DNA from: Ignavibacteria bacterium
GTDB lineage: Bacteria > Bacteroidota > Ignavibacteria > Tepidaquicellales > OLB5
DNA: 8,523 nucleotides
Assembly (NCBI GenBank): GCA_030835005.1
Contig: JAUQWT010000244.1
Location: 1 to 8,523, forward strand
Reading direction: 5' to 3'
Both the position numbers and the translations under genes were made by a program. Within the stretch, counting starts at the first letter, position 1, and every line of letters begins with the position of its first letter. The notes beneath the pieces were generated by a model, which searched no databases, was not told the origin of the DNA, and saw only the letters and a program-made list of their open reading frames with translations. Positions 1 through 7,138 of this stretch are shown in pieces.

Positions 1-197
1 CCGCTTGACAAGTTCGATCCATCGAATTCGAATTCATACGAGCCGGGTCTGAGTGTTCCGGTATATAATGTCCTTAGTTCTCTGCCGTTTATATCGATTA
101 TTTTAATCGACAAATCATCGCTAATACTTGATGGTATATCAAACTTAACTTTTGTCACAGGATTAAATGGATTCGGATAATTCTGATGAAGCCTGAA
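1..197 (-). other. Type IX secretion C-terminal sorting domain (type A) of the multicopper oxidase, truncated by window edge
   Basis: The segment begins with an F-x-L-x-Q-NYPNPFNP-x-T motif, followed by alternating hydrophobic strands, a DINGREL turn and a GSYEFEFDGSNLSSG strand. This is the layout of the Por-secretion type A domain, which carries cargo through the outer membrane via the type IX system and is then normally cleaved. The final strand, normally like IYFY...KKM, lies outside the window. It aligns by eye with the domain at 8356-8523 (DIRGKEI, GQYKITWDASGFSSG). Confidence 0.88.
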
Positions 198-1676
198 ATT
201 CTCCGGTACTTCGCTGCCAATCTGCTGAATACCGATTGGATCAATTACTTCAAAGTTAAGCATCATGCCGTCGTCTTCGTGTTCAAGATTATGACAATGG
301 AAGAGGTAAATTCCTTTATAATCTGTAAATTTGACCAACACTCTGACTGTCTCTGCCGGATTGAGATTAATCGTATCTTTCCATCCTTTATCTGCCGGAG
401 GAAGATTCGTATTCCCGTTGCGCGAATATACCTGCCATTGCAGACCATGAGCATGCATAGGATGAAAATCAGCGGTTTGATTTATGATCTTCCATTCTTC
501 AAGCGAACCTAGTGGGACCTCCCAGTCAATCCTGTTGATATCAAATGTTAACCCATTAATCTTGTGCATCGGATGTGTGCCTGACGACGTAAGAGTAAAA
601 GTGCGTGTGTTCACAATATCGTTGATGCTATAATATGTAATGGGATTAAACGCTGCCGGTACTGTGCCACCTGAAGTATTGTTATTTGTAATATCAAATC
701 TGATTATATCCAGAGCAATTCCTTGTTTGTAAGGCAGTGTGCCTGAATGAGAAAACGCAATTGACCTAAGTGTTACGTACTGACCTATTGAGTTCGATGA
801 AAAATCAACAAGTATGTCAGTTCTTTCACCTGGAGCAAGACTCAATTGAGTTGCCTGGACCGGTGAGTCTTTCAATCCGCCATCAGTGCCAATTACATGA
901 AAAGACCTACCATCAGAAAATTCAATCTTATAGACCCTTGCATTTGAACCATTTAGTAATCTGAAACGATATAGAGTTCTTCCTACTTCAAAAAATGCAT
1001 TTGGTGTTCCATTCACAAGAACCGTATCTCCCAAATAGCCGAACATTTGTTCATTGTTTCCGGGCGTGTAAGTAAATTGAGGAGCGTCAGCAGTCCTTCT
1101 ATCCTGAATACATAGTGGAATATCATAACTCCCGGAAGGCATATTAAAATTCTCAGAGGGATCAGTAACAATAAAGAATCCTGCAAATCCTTTGTAAACC
1201 TGTTTAGCAGTTATCATATCACCATGCGAGTGATAAAAATAAGTACCTGCCCTGTTAATGACAGGGAAAGTATAAGTCTTAGAACCACCGAATGGAACAG
1301 CATCTTTTGGATGTCCATCCATAATTTCAGGTACAGATAAACCATGCCAGTGTAGGGTAGTTGGTTCGTTTACATTATTTACAAAATTCGCAGTGAAGGT
1401 TTGCCCTTTTTGTATAACAACAGAGGGCCCCGGGTATGATCCATTAACAGCAATTACTTGTGTGGTCATTGCAGGAAGCGGCCAAACTTGAAAGTTTGAT
1501 TCTGCAAGCGTCATCGTTCCTCCATTAGTAAAAACGGGAGGAAACCGAAGCGGATTACCCACAAGTTCGGTAAGTATTGCATTTCCTTTATCATTTGCAA
1601 AGAATTGTAGAGGTTTGGGAAGCGTTAAGATGACCCCGGCTTGTAAAGCCCTTAACAGCATTTCGCGTCTATTCAT
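1..1676 (-). CDS. Multicopper oxidase (laccase/CotA/CueO-like) with Tat signal and T9SS sorting domain, 3' end missing
   Basis: A three-cupredoxin-domain multicopper oxidase that would oxidise a substrate (phenolics, bilirubin-like compounds or metal ions) and reduce O2 to water. About 558 residues are visible; the gene continues off the low-coordinate edge. All four copper-binding segments are present in order: LHWHG (H109, H111), YHSHG (H149, H151), HPMHAHG (H405, H408, H410) and HCHNLEH...GM (H460, C461, H462, H466, M471). These supply the type 1, 2 and 3 copper ligands, so it should be active. The N-terminus has a twin-arginine motif (NRREMLL, residues 2-8) followed by a hydrophobic stretch. 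From about residue 494 a T9SS type A domain begins (NYPNPFNP). Perhaps 20-25 residues are missing at the end, judging from the same domain at the other edge of the window. The ATG is supported by an upstream GGAG and by the Tat motif right after it. The physiological substrate cannot be read from sequence. Confidence 0.95.
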   Translation of the reverse strand, partial: MNRREMLLRALQAGVILTLPKPLQFFANDKGNAILTELVGNPLRFPPVFTNGGTMTLAESNFQVWPLPAMTTQVIAVNGSYPGPSVVIQKGQTFTANFVNNVNEPTTLHWHGLSVPEIMDGHPKDAVPFGGSKTYTFPVINRAGTYFYHSHGDMITAKQVYKGFAGFFIVTDPSENFNMPSGSYDIPLCIQDRRTADAPQFTYTPGNNEQMFGYLGDTVLVNGTPNAFFEVGRTLYRFRLLNGSNARVYKIEFSDGRSFHVIGTDGGLKDSPVQATQLSLAPGERTDILVDFSSNSIGQYVTLRSIAFSHSGTLPYKQGIALDIIRFDITNNNTSGGTVPAAFNPITYYSINDIVNTRTFTLTSSGTHPMHKINGLTFDINRIDWEVPLGSLEEWKIINQTADFHPMHAHGLQWQVYSRNGNTNLPPADKGWKDTINLNPAETVRVLVKFTDYKGIYLFHCHNLEHEDDGMMLNFEVIDPIGIQQIGSEVPENFRLHQNYPNPFNPVTKVKFDIPSSISDDLSIKIIDINGRELRTLYTGTLRPGSYEFEFDGSNLSS

Positions 1677-1682
1677 GAATCT

Positions 1683-1688
1683 CTCCGG
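1683..1688 (-). promoter_or_regulatory. Shine-Dalgarno sequence of the multicopper oxidase
   Basis: On the minus strand the bases read CCGGAG, with the GGAG core ending 6 bases before the ATG. It is the best ribosome binding site in the window; the other genes have weak or poorly spaced ones. It supports the ATG at 1676 as the true start. Confidence 0.7.
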
Positions 1689-1706
1689 AAGTATTAATAA
1701 TTACCA

Positions 1707-1738
1707 CAAATTTACAGAATATTGGCTAAAACATCAAA
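1707..1738 (-). promoter_or_regulatory. Bacteroidota-type promoter (-33 TTTG / -7 TAAATTTG) for the multicopper oxidase
   Basis: On the minus strand TTTG (1738-1735) is followed after 20 bases by TAAATTTG (1714-1707). This matches the Bacteroidota primary-sigma consensus TTTG-N19-21-TAnnTTTG at every defined position. Transcription would start near 1700, giving a leader of roughly 24 bases containing the GGAG site. The position between the nhaP2 stop and the oxidase start fits. It implies that the oxidase is transcribed separately from nhaP2, although read-through from nhaP2 is not excluded. Confidence 0.72.
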
Positions 1739-1750
1739 CGATTTGTAATC

Positions 1751-1771
1751 TCTAAATCAACAATATTTAGA
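1751..1771. repeat. 7-bp inverted repeat just after the nhaP2 stop
   Basis: TCTAAAT (1751-1757) and ATTTAGA (1765-1771) are perfect reverse complements around a 7-base loop. It starts 9 bases after the nhaP2 stop codon and 12 bases upstream of the oxidase -33 box. The stem is AT-rich and no T-run follows on the minus strand, so it is a poor intrinsic terminator. It could be an operator or a transcript-end hairpin, or chance in an AT-rich spacer. Confidence 0.35.
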
Positions 1772-1780
1772 TAAGAAACG

Positions 1781-3256
1781 TTATGTACTACTTGATTTTT
1801 TGATTCTCATGAATATGTTCTTAACTACATCTAAATTGTCCCTATTCACAAGCACGAGTATTGTATCACCCGACTCAAGCGCAGTGCTGCCGCTCGGCAC
1901 AACATAATCATTATCACGGTAAATTACTGTAACCAGGCTTTCTGACGGCAGCCTTAATTCGGCTAATGTTTTACCAACAACCACCGAGTTATCAGGAATG
2001 ATAAGATCCAAGAGGTCATTATTTGTCTTAACAGAATCGGTCATTTCGATCGGGATGTGCTTTTCCGAAACATCTTTTCCCCTTACGCGGAAAAATCTCG
2101 CCGCAAGCGGGATTGACCATCCTTGTATCAAAGCAGATGTAAGTGTGATAAAAAAAACAAGATTGAAAATATAGTGACCAATTTCAAGACCTGCAGTCAG
2201 AGGGAACGTTGCAAGAATAATTGGGACTGCACCCCTAAGCCCTACCCAAGATACGAACCCTTTTTCACGAAGCTTCAAACCTGATCTCACCAAAGAAATG
2301 AACACACCAACCGGCCTTGCAAGGAATATAAGAACAGCTGAAAGGATTAATCCGATACCAATTATATTGTACAACTGTGAAGGATAAACAAGCAAACCCA
2401 AAGTTAAGAACATTAGAATCTGTCCGAGCAGCGCAAGGCCATCAAAAAACCTGATGAGTGATTTTTTTTGTATGAATTCGCTGTTACCAAGCACTACTGC
2501 GCAGATGTAGACTGCCAGGATACCGCTTGCATGCAAAGATGCTGCGGCAGCATATACAAATGTTGCGGAAGCAATTGCAAATACAGGATAGAGGCTTGGG
2601 TAAGAGAATTTGAACTTATTAAAAGCAAATGCCAGTACGTGTCCTGAGCCGTAACCAATGATTGCCCCCAAACCCAACTGCATAACCAGAAACAAAAAAG
2701 TCTTTAGAAATGAGACATCCTCTGACTGCAGAACCTGGATAAGGATAATTGTGAGTATAATTGCCGTAGGATCATTGCTTCCTGACTCGAGCTCAAGCAA
2801 GGGCTTCATCTTCCCTTTTAAGCTCGTTCCTCTTGCTCTTAATGAAGAAAACACAGCAGCAGCATCTGTTGAGGAAATTATTGCTCCGATCAGAAATCCT
2901 TCGATCAGAGTTAAACCAAGAAAATAGTGAATGAACAATCCCATTACAATTGTTGTTACCAATACACCAATTGTAGATAAGCTGAATGCGCTCCACATAA
3001 TTGGCTTTACTTCTCTCCACTTAGTTTCAAGTCCACCTGAAAATAATATGAATACCAAAGCAACCATTCCAACATACTGTGCAACGTAAACGCTGTCAAA
3101 ATAAATTTTACCCGGCCCGTCAGAACCTGCAAGCATGCCGACTGCAAGGAAGAGGACAAGCGAGGGCAGCCCAAGATTTTCGGAAAGTTTAGATATAGAT
3201 ATACTGATCAGAATCAGTATGGAAATAACCAGAAGTATATATTCAAATGCTATCAA
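1781..3256 (-). CDS. nhaP2: K+(Na+)/H+ antiporter of the NhaP2/CvrA (CPA1) family with C-terminal RCK_C domain
   Basis: An inner-membrane cation/proton antiporter that probably expels K+ or Na+ in exchange for protons, helping with cell volume, osmotic and pH control. The 491 residues contain about twelve hydrophobic segments (residues 5-390). Family landmarks are GMLAGSDGPG (40-49), SSTDAAAVFS (128-137, with D131) and ESGSNDPTA (157-165). The last holds the Asn-Asp pair (N161-D162) of electroneutral CPA1 exchangers. SWVGLRGAVP (336-345) follows. Residues about 405-485 form a TrkA-C/RCK_C-like regulatory domain (VVGKTLAELRLP, SGDTILVLV). The start is TTG: an in-frame TAA lies directly upstream, no ATG is available before residue 41, and the first membrane segment begins here. 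No Shine-Dalgarno sequence is visible. The secA terminator upstream suggests it has its own promoter, but I see no convincing one in 3257-3311. K+ versus Na+ preference cannot be judged from sequence. Confidence 0.93.
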   Translation of the reverse strand: MIAFEYILLVISILILISISISKLSENLGLPSLVLFLAVGMLAGSDGPGKIYFDSVYVAQYVGMVALVFILFSGGLETKWREVKPIMWSAFSLSTIGVLVTTIVMGLFIHYFLGLTLIEGFLIGAIISSTDAAAVFSSLRARGTSLKGKMKPLLELESGSNDPTAIILTIILIQVLQSEDVSFLKTFLFLVMQLGLGAIIGYGSGHVLAFAFNKFKFSYPSLYPVFAIASATFVYAAAASLHASGILAVYICAVVLGNSEFIQKKSLIRFFDGLALLGQILMFLTLGLLVYPSQLYNIIGIGLILSAVLIFLARPVGVFISLVRSGLKLREKGFVSWVGLRGAVPIILATFPLTAGLEIGHYIFNLVFFITLTSALIQGWSIPLAARFFRVRGKDVSEKHIPIEMTDSVKTNNDLLDLIIPDNSVVVGKTLAELRLPSESLVTVIYRDNDYVVPSGSTALESGDTILVLVNRDNLDVVKNIFMRIKKSSST

Positions 3257-3311
3257 TTAAGGAATTTAGTTATTAATGATTTGATATTAAATGAAATTGA
3301 TGTGAAATGAA

Positions 3312-3355
3312 TAAACAAAACGGGCTCTTCGAAGAAGTACTTCGTTAAAACCCGT
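3312..3355 (-). terminator. Rho-independent terminator after secA
   Basis: On the minus strand ACGGG (3355-3351) pairs with CCCGT (3324-3320). The stem is extended by U-G, U-A, U-G, U-A pairs and, after a small internal loop, by CGAAG/CTTCG. It is followed by a T-rich run (TTTTGTTTAT). The G-U pairs form only in the minus-strand transcript, so the element belongs to secA. It lies 46 bases past the secA stop and 56 bases before the nhaP2 start, separating the two transcripts. Confidence 0.85.
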
Positions 3356-3370
3356 CTTTGAAATTATAAA

Positions 3371-3390
3371 AAATCTTAGGAAATCTTAGT
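3371..3390. repeat. Tandem 10-bp direct repeat between the secA stop and its terminator
   Basis: AAATCTTAGG and AAATCTTAGT lie directly next to each other and match at 9 of 10 positions. They sit in the 3' untranslated part of secA, just ahead of the terminator hairpin. The function is unknown; a local duplication is the simplest explanation. Confidence 0.5.
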
Positions 3391-3401
3391 CCGCGATATT
3401 A

Positions 3402-6400
3402 TCAGGTTTCTTTGCCGTGGCAATTTTTATACTTCTTGCCGCTGCCACAGGGACAGGGATCATTTCTGCCAACTTTGGGCCCAACTTTGATAGGGATTTT
3501 CTTTGTATTATCACCAGGCTGGTTCTGCAAGTTATCGGATTGTTCCGGAGTCATTTTGAGTCCCGCTCCATCTGCACTTGCTTTACTGGTAGTCATTCTT
3601 TGTGGAAGTCTTTGTCTTTGCTGCGGCACGGCTACCTGTTTTTCCTGCGTAGTAAACTTAAACACAAAGTTGATAACATCTTTGCTAATATCTTCAAGCA
3701 TCTGAACAAATAGTCCGAAGCCATCCTTTTTATATTCAATTAAAGGATCTTTCTGTCCATAAGCCCGGAAATTTATACCCTCTTTAAGGTCATCCATTTC
3801 GCGGAGGTGCTCTTTCCACTTATCGTCAATTACAGTAAGCATGGCAAAACGCTCGATCTGAGCGATCAAGTCAATTCCGTATTTTTCTTCTTTTCGTTTA
3901 TAATTTTCGTGAACCAGATTTATGATATACTCTTCAAGCCCTTTTTCACCTAGTGTCTGGAATTTCTCGGGAGTAAGTTCCATTAGTACCATGAATGTTC
4001 TTTGAATCTCATCGCGCAAACCATTATAATCAGCTTCGGGGTAATATTTAGCAACAGTACTTTCTACATAACTCTTTGCCATGTCAAAGATCTCATCTTT
4101 AATACGCTCGCCCATCAACGCCTGCCTTCTTCTATCGTAGATAACCTCGCGCTGCTGGTTCATTACGTTATCATACTCAAGCAACCTTTTGCGAATGCCA
4201 AAGTTGTTTTCTTCAACTTTTTTCTGAGCACGCTCAACAGAGCTTGTTATCATAGAATGCTCTATTGCCTCACCTTCTTCAATGCCAAGTTTTTCCATTA
4301 CACGCGAAATTCTTTCGCTGCCGAAAAGCCTCATCAGGTCATCTTCAAGAGAGAGGAAGAATTTAGAACTACCTGGATCGCCCTGCCTGCCTGCACGTCC
4401 CCTGAGTTGCCTATCTATACGGCGTGCTTCATGACGCTCTGTACCTATAATATGTAATCCACCAAGATTTGCGACACCGGGTCCCAATTTAATATCAGTA
4501 CCGCGGCCCGCCATGTTAGTTGCAATTGTAACTGCTCCTTTAAGTCCTGCATTCTGAATAATTTGTGCTTCACGTTGATGCTGCTTTGCATTCAGCACTT
4601 CATGAGGTACTGCCTTGCGCTTCAGCATTCTTGAAAGTGTTTCTGAAACCTCTACAGAAGTTGTACCTACAAGAACCGGCCTTCCTATGCCTCTCATTTT
4701 TTCAATTTCACCGATAACTGCATTGTACTTTTCGCGTTTGGTTTTGTAGACAACATCATTTACATCGTCCCGGATACAATCTTTATTAGTTGGGATAACA
4801 ACTACATCAAGCTTGTAGATATCAAGGAACTCACCCGCTTCTGTTTCAGCAGTTCCGGTCATACCAGCAAGCTTTTTATACAAGCGGAAGTAATTCTGCA
4901 GAGTGATAGTAGCAAGTGTCTGTGTATCTTTTTCAACATGTACTCCTTCTTTAGCTTCTATAGCCTGATGCAGCCCTTCTGAATATCTTCTGCCGGGAAG
5001 AACACGGCCTGTAAATTCATCAACAATCATGATCTTATTATCCTGAATAACATATTCAACATCATTTTCATACAGCGCATATGCACGGAGTAACTGCTGT
5101 ACCGTATGTATACGGTCGCTTCTTAAGGAATATAATTCCGCTAAGTCGTCCTTTTTCTTTTGCTTATCAAGTTCTGTAAGTTCATCATCATTTTCAATTT
5201 GAGCAATTTCAGTTCCCATATCGGGAAGTACAAAGAAATCCTTATCTTCATTGCCTGAGGTCAGGAATTCACGCCCTTTTTCAGTCAGGTCAATTGAATG
5301 CGCTTTTTCATCAATCGCGAAATACATCTCATCATCAATTTCATGCATTCTTTTTGAGTTATCACGCAGAAATTCAATTTCTGTCTGCTGTTGTAATGTC
5401 TTGTTTGATGGCTCGCTGAAAAGCTTTAACAGTTTTTTATTTTTCGGGAATCCTCTTTGAGATCTGAGAAGCGCTATTCCAGCTTCATGTACTTCATCTT
5501 TTGAAGCAGCATTTCCTTTACTTATAATGGCTTCTGCCTGTCCGACGTATTTGGCTATAAGACTTTTCTGCGCATCAACAATTCTTTTTACGCGAGGATT
5601 CATCTCATCGAACTTATGCTCACTAAGCTCGACCGCACCTGATATTATGAGCGGAGTTCTAGCTTCATCAATAAGAACGGAGTCAACTTCATCCACGATC
5701 GCATAATTATGTCCGCGCTGAACCATGAACTTCTTATCCACAACCATATTATCGCGAAGGTAGTCAAATCCGAATTCATTATTCGTTCCGTAAACTATAT
5801 CGCATGCGTATGCATCTCTTCTTTTATCGTTATCGATATCATTAAGTATAACTCCAACAGTCAGTCCATGGAATTTAAAGATCTCTCCCATCCATTCACT
5901 ATCGCGTTTTGCAAGGTAATCATTAACGGTAATAATATGGACACCTTTGCCCGGAAGTGCATTAAGATAAATCGGCAATGTTCCAACGAGCGTTTTACCT
6001 TCTCCTGTTGCCATTTCGGCGATCTTGCCCTGGTGAAGCACCATTCCGCCAATTAATTGAACGTCAAATGGTATCATATCCCAAATTACGCGGTTACCTG
6101 AGGCCATCCATTCTTTTCCAACAAGTCTGCGGCAGGTATCTTTAACAACTGCAAATGCCTGGGGCAGGATCTCGTTGAGAGTGTCTTCAATTAAATCATC
6201 AAGTTCAATTTCATGCGTTTCAAGCTCATCATAGATAACTTTTCTTTCTTCATGGGTAATATCTGTTGTCAGTTTTGTTCTTAGTTCTGCTATCTTATCT
6301 TCGTGTTCCTGGGTATTTTTCTTTATCAGGTCTTTGAACTCTTGAGTTTTCGCCTTTAGCTCATCGTCACTTAGATTTTTATATTCCTCATAATATCCAT

Positions 6401-6482
6401 TGATCTCTTCGACAATGGGAAGAAGCTCTTTCACATCTTTTTCGTGCTTAGACGGGAATATCTTTTTTAAAAATTTGAACAT
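3402..6482 (-). CDS. secA: Preprotein translocase ATPase SecA, Bacteroidota-type long form
   Basis: The motor of the Sec pathway: it uses ATP to push unfolded preproteins through SecYEG at the inner membrane. At 1026 residues it is longer than E. coli SecA (901). It has Walker A ATGEGKT (158-164), the DEVD box (264-267) with DEARTPLIISG following, DEFTGR (about 488-493), AGMTGTAETE (539-548), NMAGRGTD (656-663) and RGRAGRQGDPG (about 694-704). The C-terminus ends in the zinc-binding SEC-C motif CPCGSG...CH (1010-1022), which in known SecAs contacts SecB or phospholipid. Between the IISG after the DEVD box and FAIDEK there are about 105 residues (283-387), against roughly 35 in E. coli. This extra stretch in the preprotein-binding domain is typical of Bacteroidota-type SecA. 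The ATG has an AGGA 11 bases upstream. It may be the last gene of the ogt-led unit, as only 77 bases separate it from the peroxiredoxin-like gene. Confidence 0.98.
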   Translation of the reverse strand: MFKFLKKIFPSKHEKDVKELLPIVEEINGYYEEYKNLSDDELKAKTQEFKDLIKKNTQEHEDKIAELRTKLTTDITHEERKVIYDELETHEIELDDLIEDTLNEILPQAFAVVKDTCRRLVGKEWMASGNRVIWDMIPFDVQLIGGMVLHQGKIAEMATGEGKTLVGTLPIYLNALPGKGVHIITVNDYLAKRDSEWMGEIFKFHGLTVGVILNDIDNDKRRDAYACDIVYGTNNEFGFDYLRDNMVVDKKFMVQRGHNYAIVDEVDSVLIDEARTPLIISGAVELSEHKFDEMNPRVKRIVDAQKSLIAKYVGQAEAIISKGNAASKDEVHEAGIALLRSQRGFPKNKKLLKLFSEPSNKTLQQQTEIEFLRDNSKRMHEIDDEMYFAIDEKAHSIDLTEKGREFLTSGNEDKDFFVLPDMGTEIAQIENDDELTELDKQKKKDDLAELYSLRSDRIHTVQQLLRAYALYENDVEYVIQDNKIMIVDEFTGRVLPGRRYSEGLHQAIEAKEGVHVEKDTQTLATITLQNYFRLYKKLAGMTGTAETEAGEFLDIYKLDVVVIPTNKDCIRDDVNDVVYKTKREKYNAVIGEIEKMRGIGRPVLVGTTSVEVSETLSRMLKRKAVPHEVLNAKQHQREAQIIQNAGLKGAVTIATNMAGRGTDIKLGPGVANLGGLHIIGTERHEARRIDRQLRGRAGRQGDPGSSKFFLSLEDDLMRLFGSERISRVMEKLGIEEGEAIEHSMITSSVERAQKKVEENNFGIRKRLLEYDNVMNQQREVIYDRRRQALMGERIKDEIFDMAKSYVESTVAKYYPEADYNGLRDEIQRTFMVLMELTPEKFQTLGEKGLEEYIINLVHENYKRKEEKYGIDLIAQIERFAMLTVIDDKWKEHLREMDDLKEGINFRAYGQKDPLIEYKKDGFGLFVQMLEDISKDVINFVFKFTTQEKQVAVPQQRQRLPQRMTTSKASADGAGLKMTPEQSDNLQNQPGDNTKKIPIKVGPKVGRNDPCPCGSGKKYKNCHGKET

Positions 6483-6515
6483 AGTTTAATTTATCCTAAT
6501 CGTGATAAAGCAGGT

Positions 6516-6534
6516 CCTGTTAAATATAAACAGG
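6516..6534 (-). repeat. Short hairpin in the secA leader / spacer
   Basis: In the 77-base gap before secA, CCTGTT and AACAGG form a 6-bp stem with a 7-base loop. On the minus strand the sequence after the stem is ACCTGCTTTATC, without a proper T-run, so it is at best a weak terminator of the upstream gene. It could also be a leader structure of secA. No arrest-peptide gene (SecM-like) is visible here. No clear promoter was found in the gap. Confidence 0.3.
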
Positions 6535-6559
6535 TTCACTTCATATTTTTTAATTTATT

Positions 6560-7105
6560 TTATTTCCATTTTATACTGCATCCCATGCTTGGGATAATTT
6601 CAAAATCAATCTCTCTGTTATTCAAAAGGCAATCGATTGCCATTTGTAACTCTTTGCGCGTTACTTTGGTTTCATCTTTCCAGTTATCATCTATTCTGCC
6701 CCTATACTTCAATAATCTGTGCTCATCATACAAGTATATATCGGGAGTGCATACTGCATCATACGCTCTCGCTGTATCCTGAGTATCATCCCTCAAGTAA
6801 GGAAATACAAATCTCTTTTCAACTGTCCGTTTCTTCATTTCTTCAAAAGAGTCTTCCGGATGTGTTATCTCATCATTTGAATTTATACATATTAATGCGA
6901 AAGATTTATTTGAATAGTCTTCCGCGATTTTATTTATTCTATCCTCAACAGCCTTAACATAAGGACAGTGGTTACAGCTGAATATTATGCAGAGAACTTT
7001 TTTATCCCTGAAATCATCAAGTGAATAACGTTTACCATCAACACCCCTCAAACTGAAAGGAATGGCTTTTGAACCGAGCTTCAATATTTCAGGTGATACA
7101 GGCAT
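6560..7105 (-). CDS. Peroxiredoxin-like thioredoxin-fold protein (AhpC/TSA-related, CNHC motif)
   Basis: A 181-residue, probably cytoplasmic thioredoxin-fold protein (no signal peptide seen) of the redoxin/AhpC-TSA superfamily. It resembles the group often annotated as thioredoxin family protein or PRX-like 1. The fold is indicated by an opening KAIPFSLRGVDGKRYSL segment, a CNHCPYV active-site region after strand 1 (C44 and C47), and the cis-proline region CTPDIYL (C119, P121). The C-terminal PSMGCSIKWK tail (C176) is, as I recall, conserved in this group. C44/C47 form a CxxC pair, but with an NH core rather than the GP of thioredoxin. A role as thiol reductase or peroxidase is likely; the substrate is unknown. 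It lies 33 bases after the HAD gene, in the same direction, consistent with an operon. The ATG is preceded by a heptad repeat and no clear Shine-Dalgarno sequence. Confidence 0.88.
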   Translation of the reverse strand: MPVSPEILKLGSKAIPFSLRGVDGKRYSLDDFRDKKVLCIIFSCNHCPYVKAVEDRINKIAEDYSNKSFALICINSNDEITHPEDSFEEMKKRTVEKRFVFPYLRDDTQDTARAYDAVCTPDIYLYDEHRLLKYRGRIDDNWKDETKVTRKELQMAIDCLLNNREIDFEIIPSMGCSIKWK

Positions 7106-7109
7106 AATT

Positions 7110-7137
7110 CAATGTACAATTATCAATTAACAATATC
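7110..7137. repeat. Four-unit heptad repeat CAATNNN before the peroxiredoxin-like gene
   Basis: CAAT occurs at 7110, 7117, 7124 and 7131, exactly every 7 bases; on the minus strand it reads NNNATTG four times. It fills almost the whole 33-base gap between the HAD stop and the next ATG. The three variable bases differ between units but are mostly A/T. It may be a short degenerate tandem repeat or an AT-rich translation-enhancing leader; no function is established here. Confidence 0.55.
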
Positions 7138-7138
7138 T

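Noticed and set aside
24..35. Tandem GAATTC GAATTC, suggestive of cloning-site sequence
   Set aside because: It encodes the alternating E-F-E-F of a beta strand in the sorting domain, in frame with flanking coding sequence, so it is natural coding sequence and not a vector remnant.
186..512. Plus-strand open frame of 108 codons
   Set aside because: It lies antisense to the C-terminal part of the multicopper oxidase, over the HPMHAHG and HCH copper motifs that are clearly coding on the minus strand. No recognisable domain.
3251..3260. 10-mer TATCAATTAA shared with 7121-7130
   Set aside because: A single 10-base AT-rich match is within chance for this composition. It is mentioned only alongside the heptad repeat and not listed as a repeat family.
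3257..3311. Possible nhaP2 promoter (TTCACA as a -35 box)
   Set aside because: No acceptable -10 or TAnnTTTG box at proper spacing, so it is not annotated.
4002..4457. Plus-strand open frame of 151 codons inside secA
   Set aside because: Fully antisense to conserved SecA sequence, including the RGRAGRQGDPG region; a shadow of the minus-strand codon usage, with no recognisable domain.
5709..6056. Plus-strand open frame of 115 codons inside secA
   Set aside because: Antisense to the SecA nucleotide-binding domain, no recognisable features.
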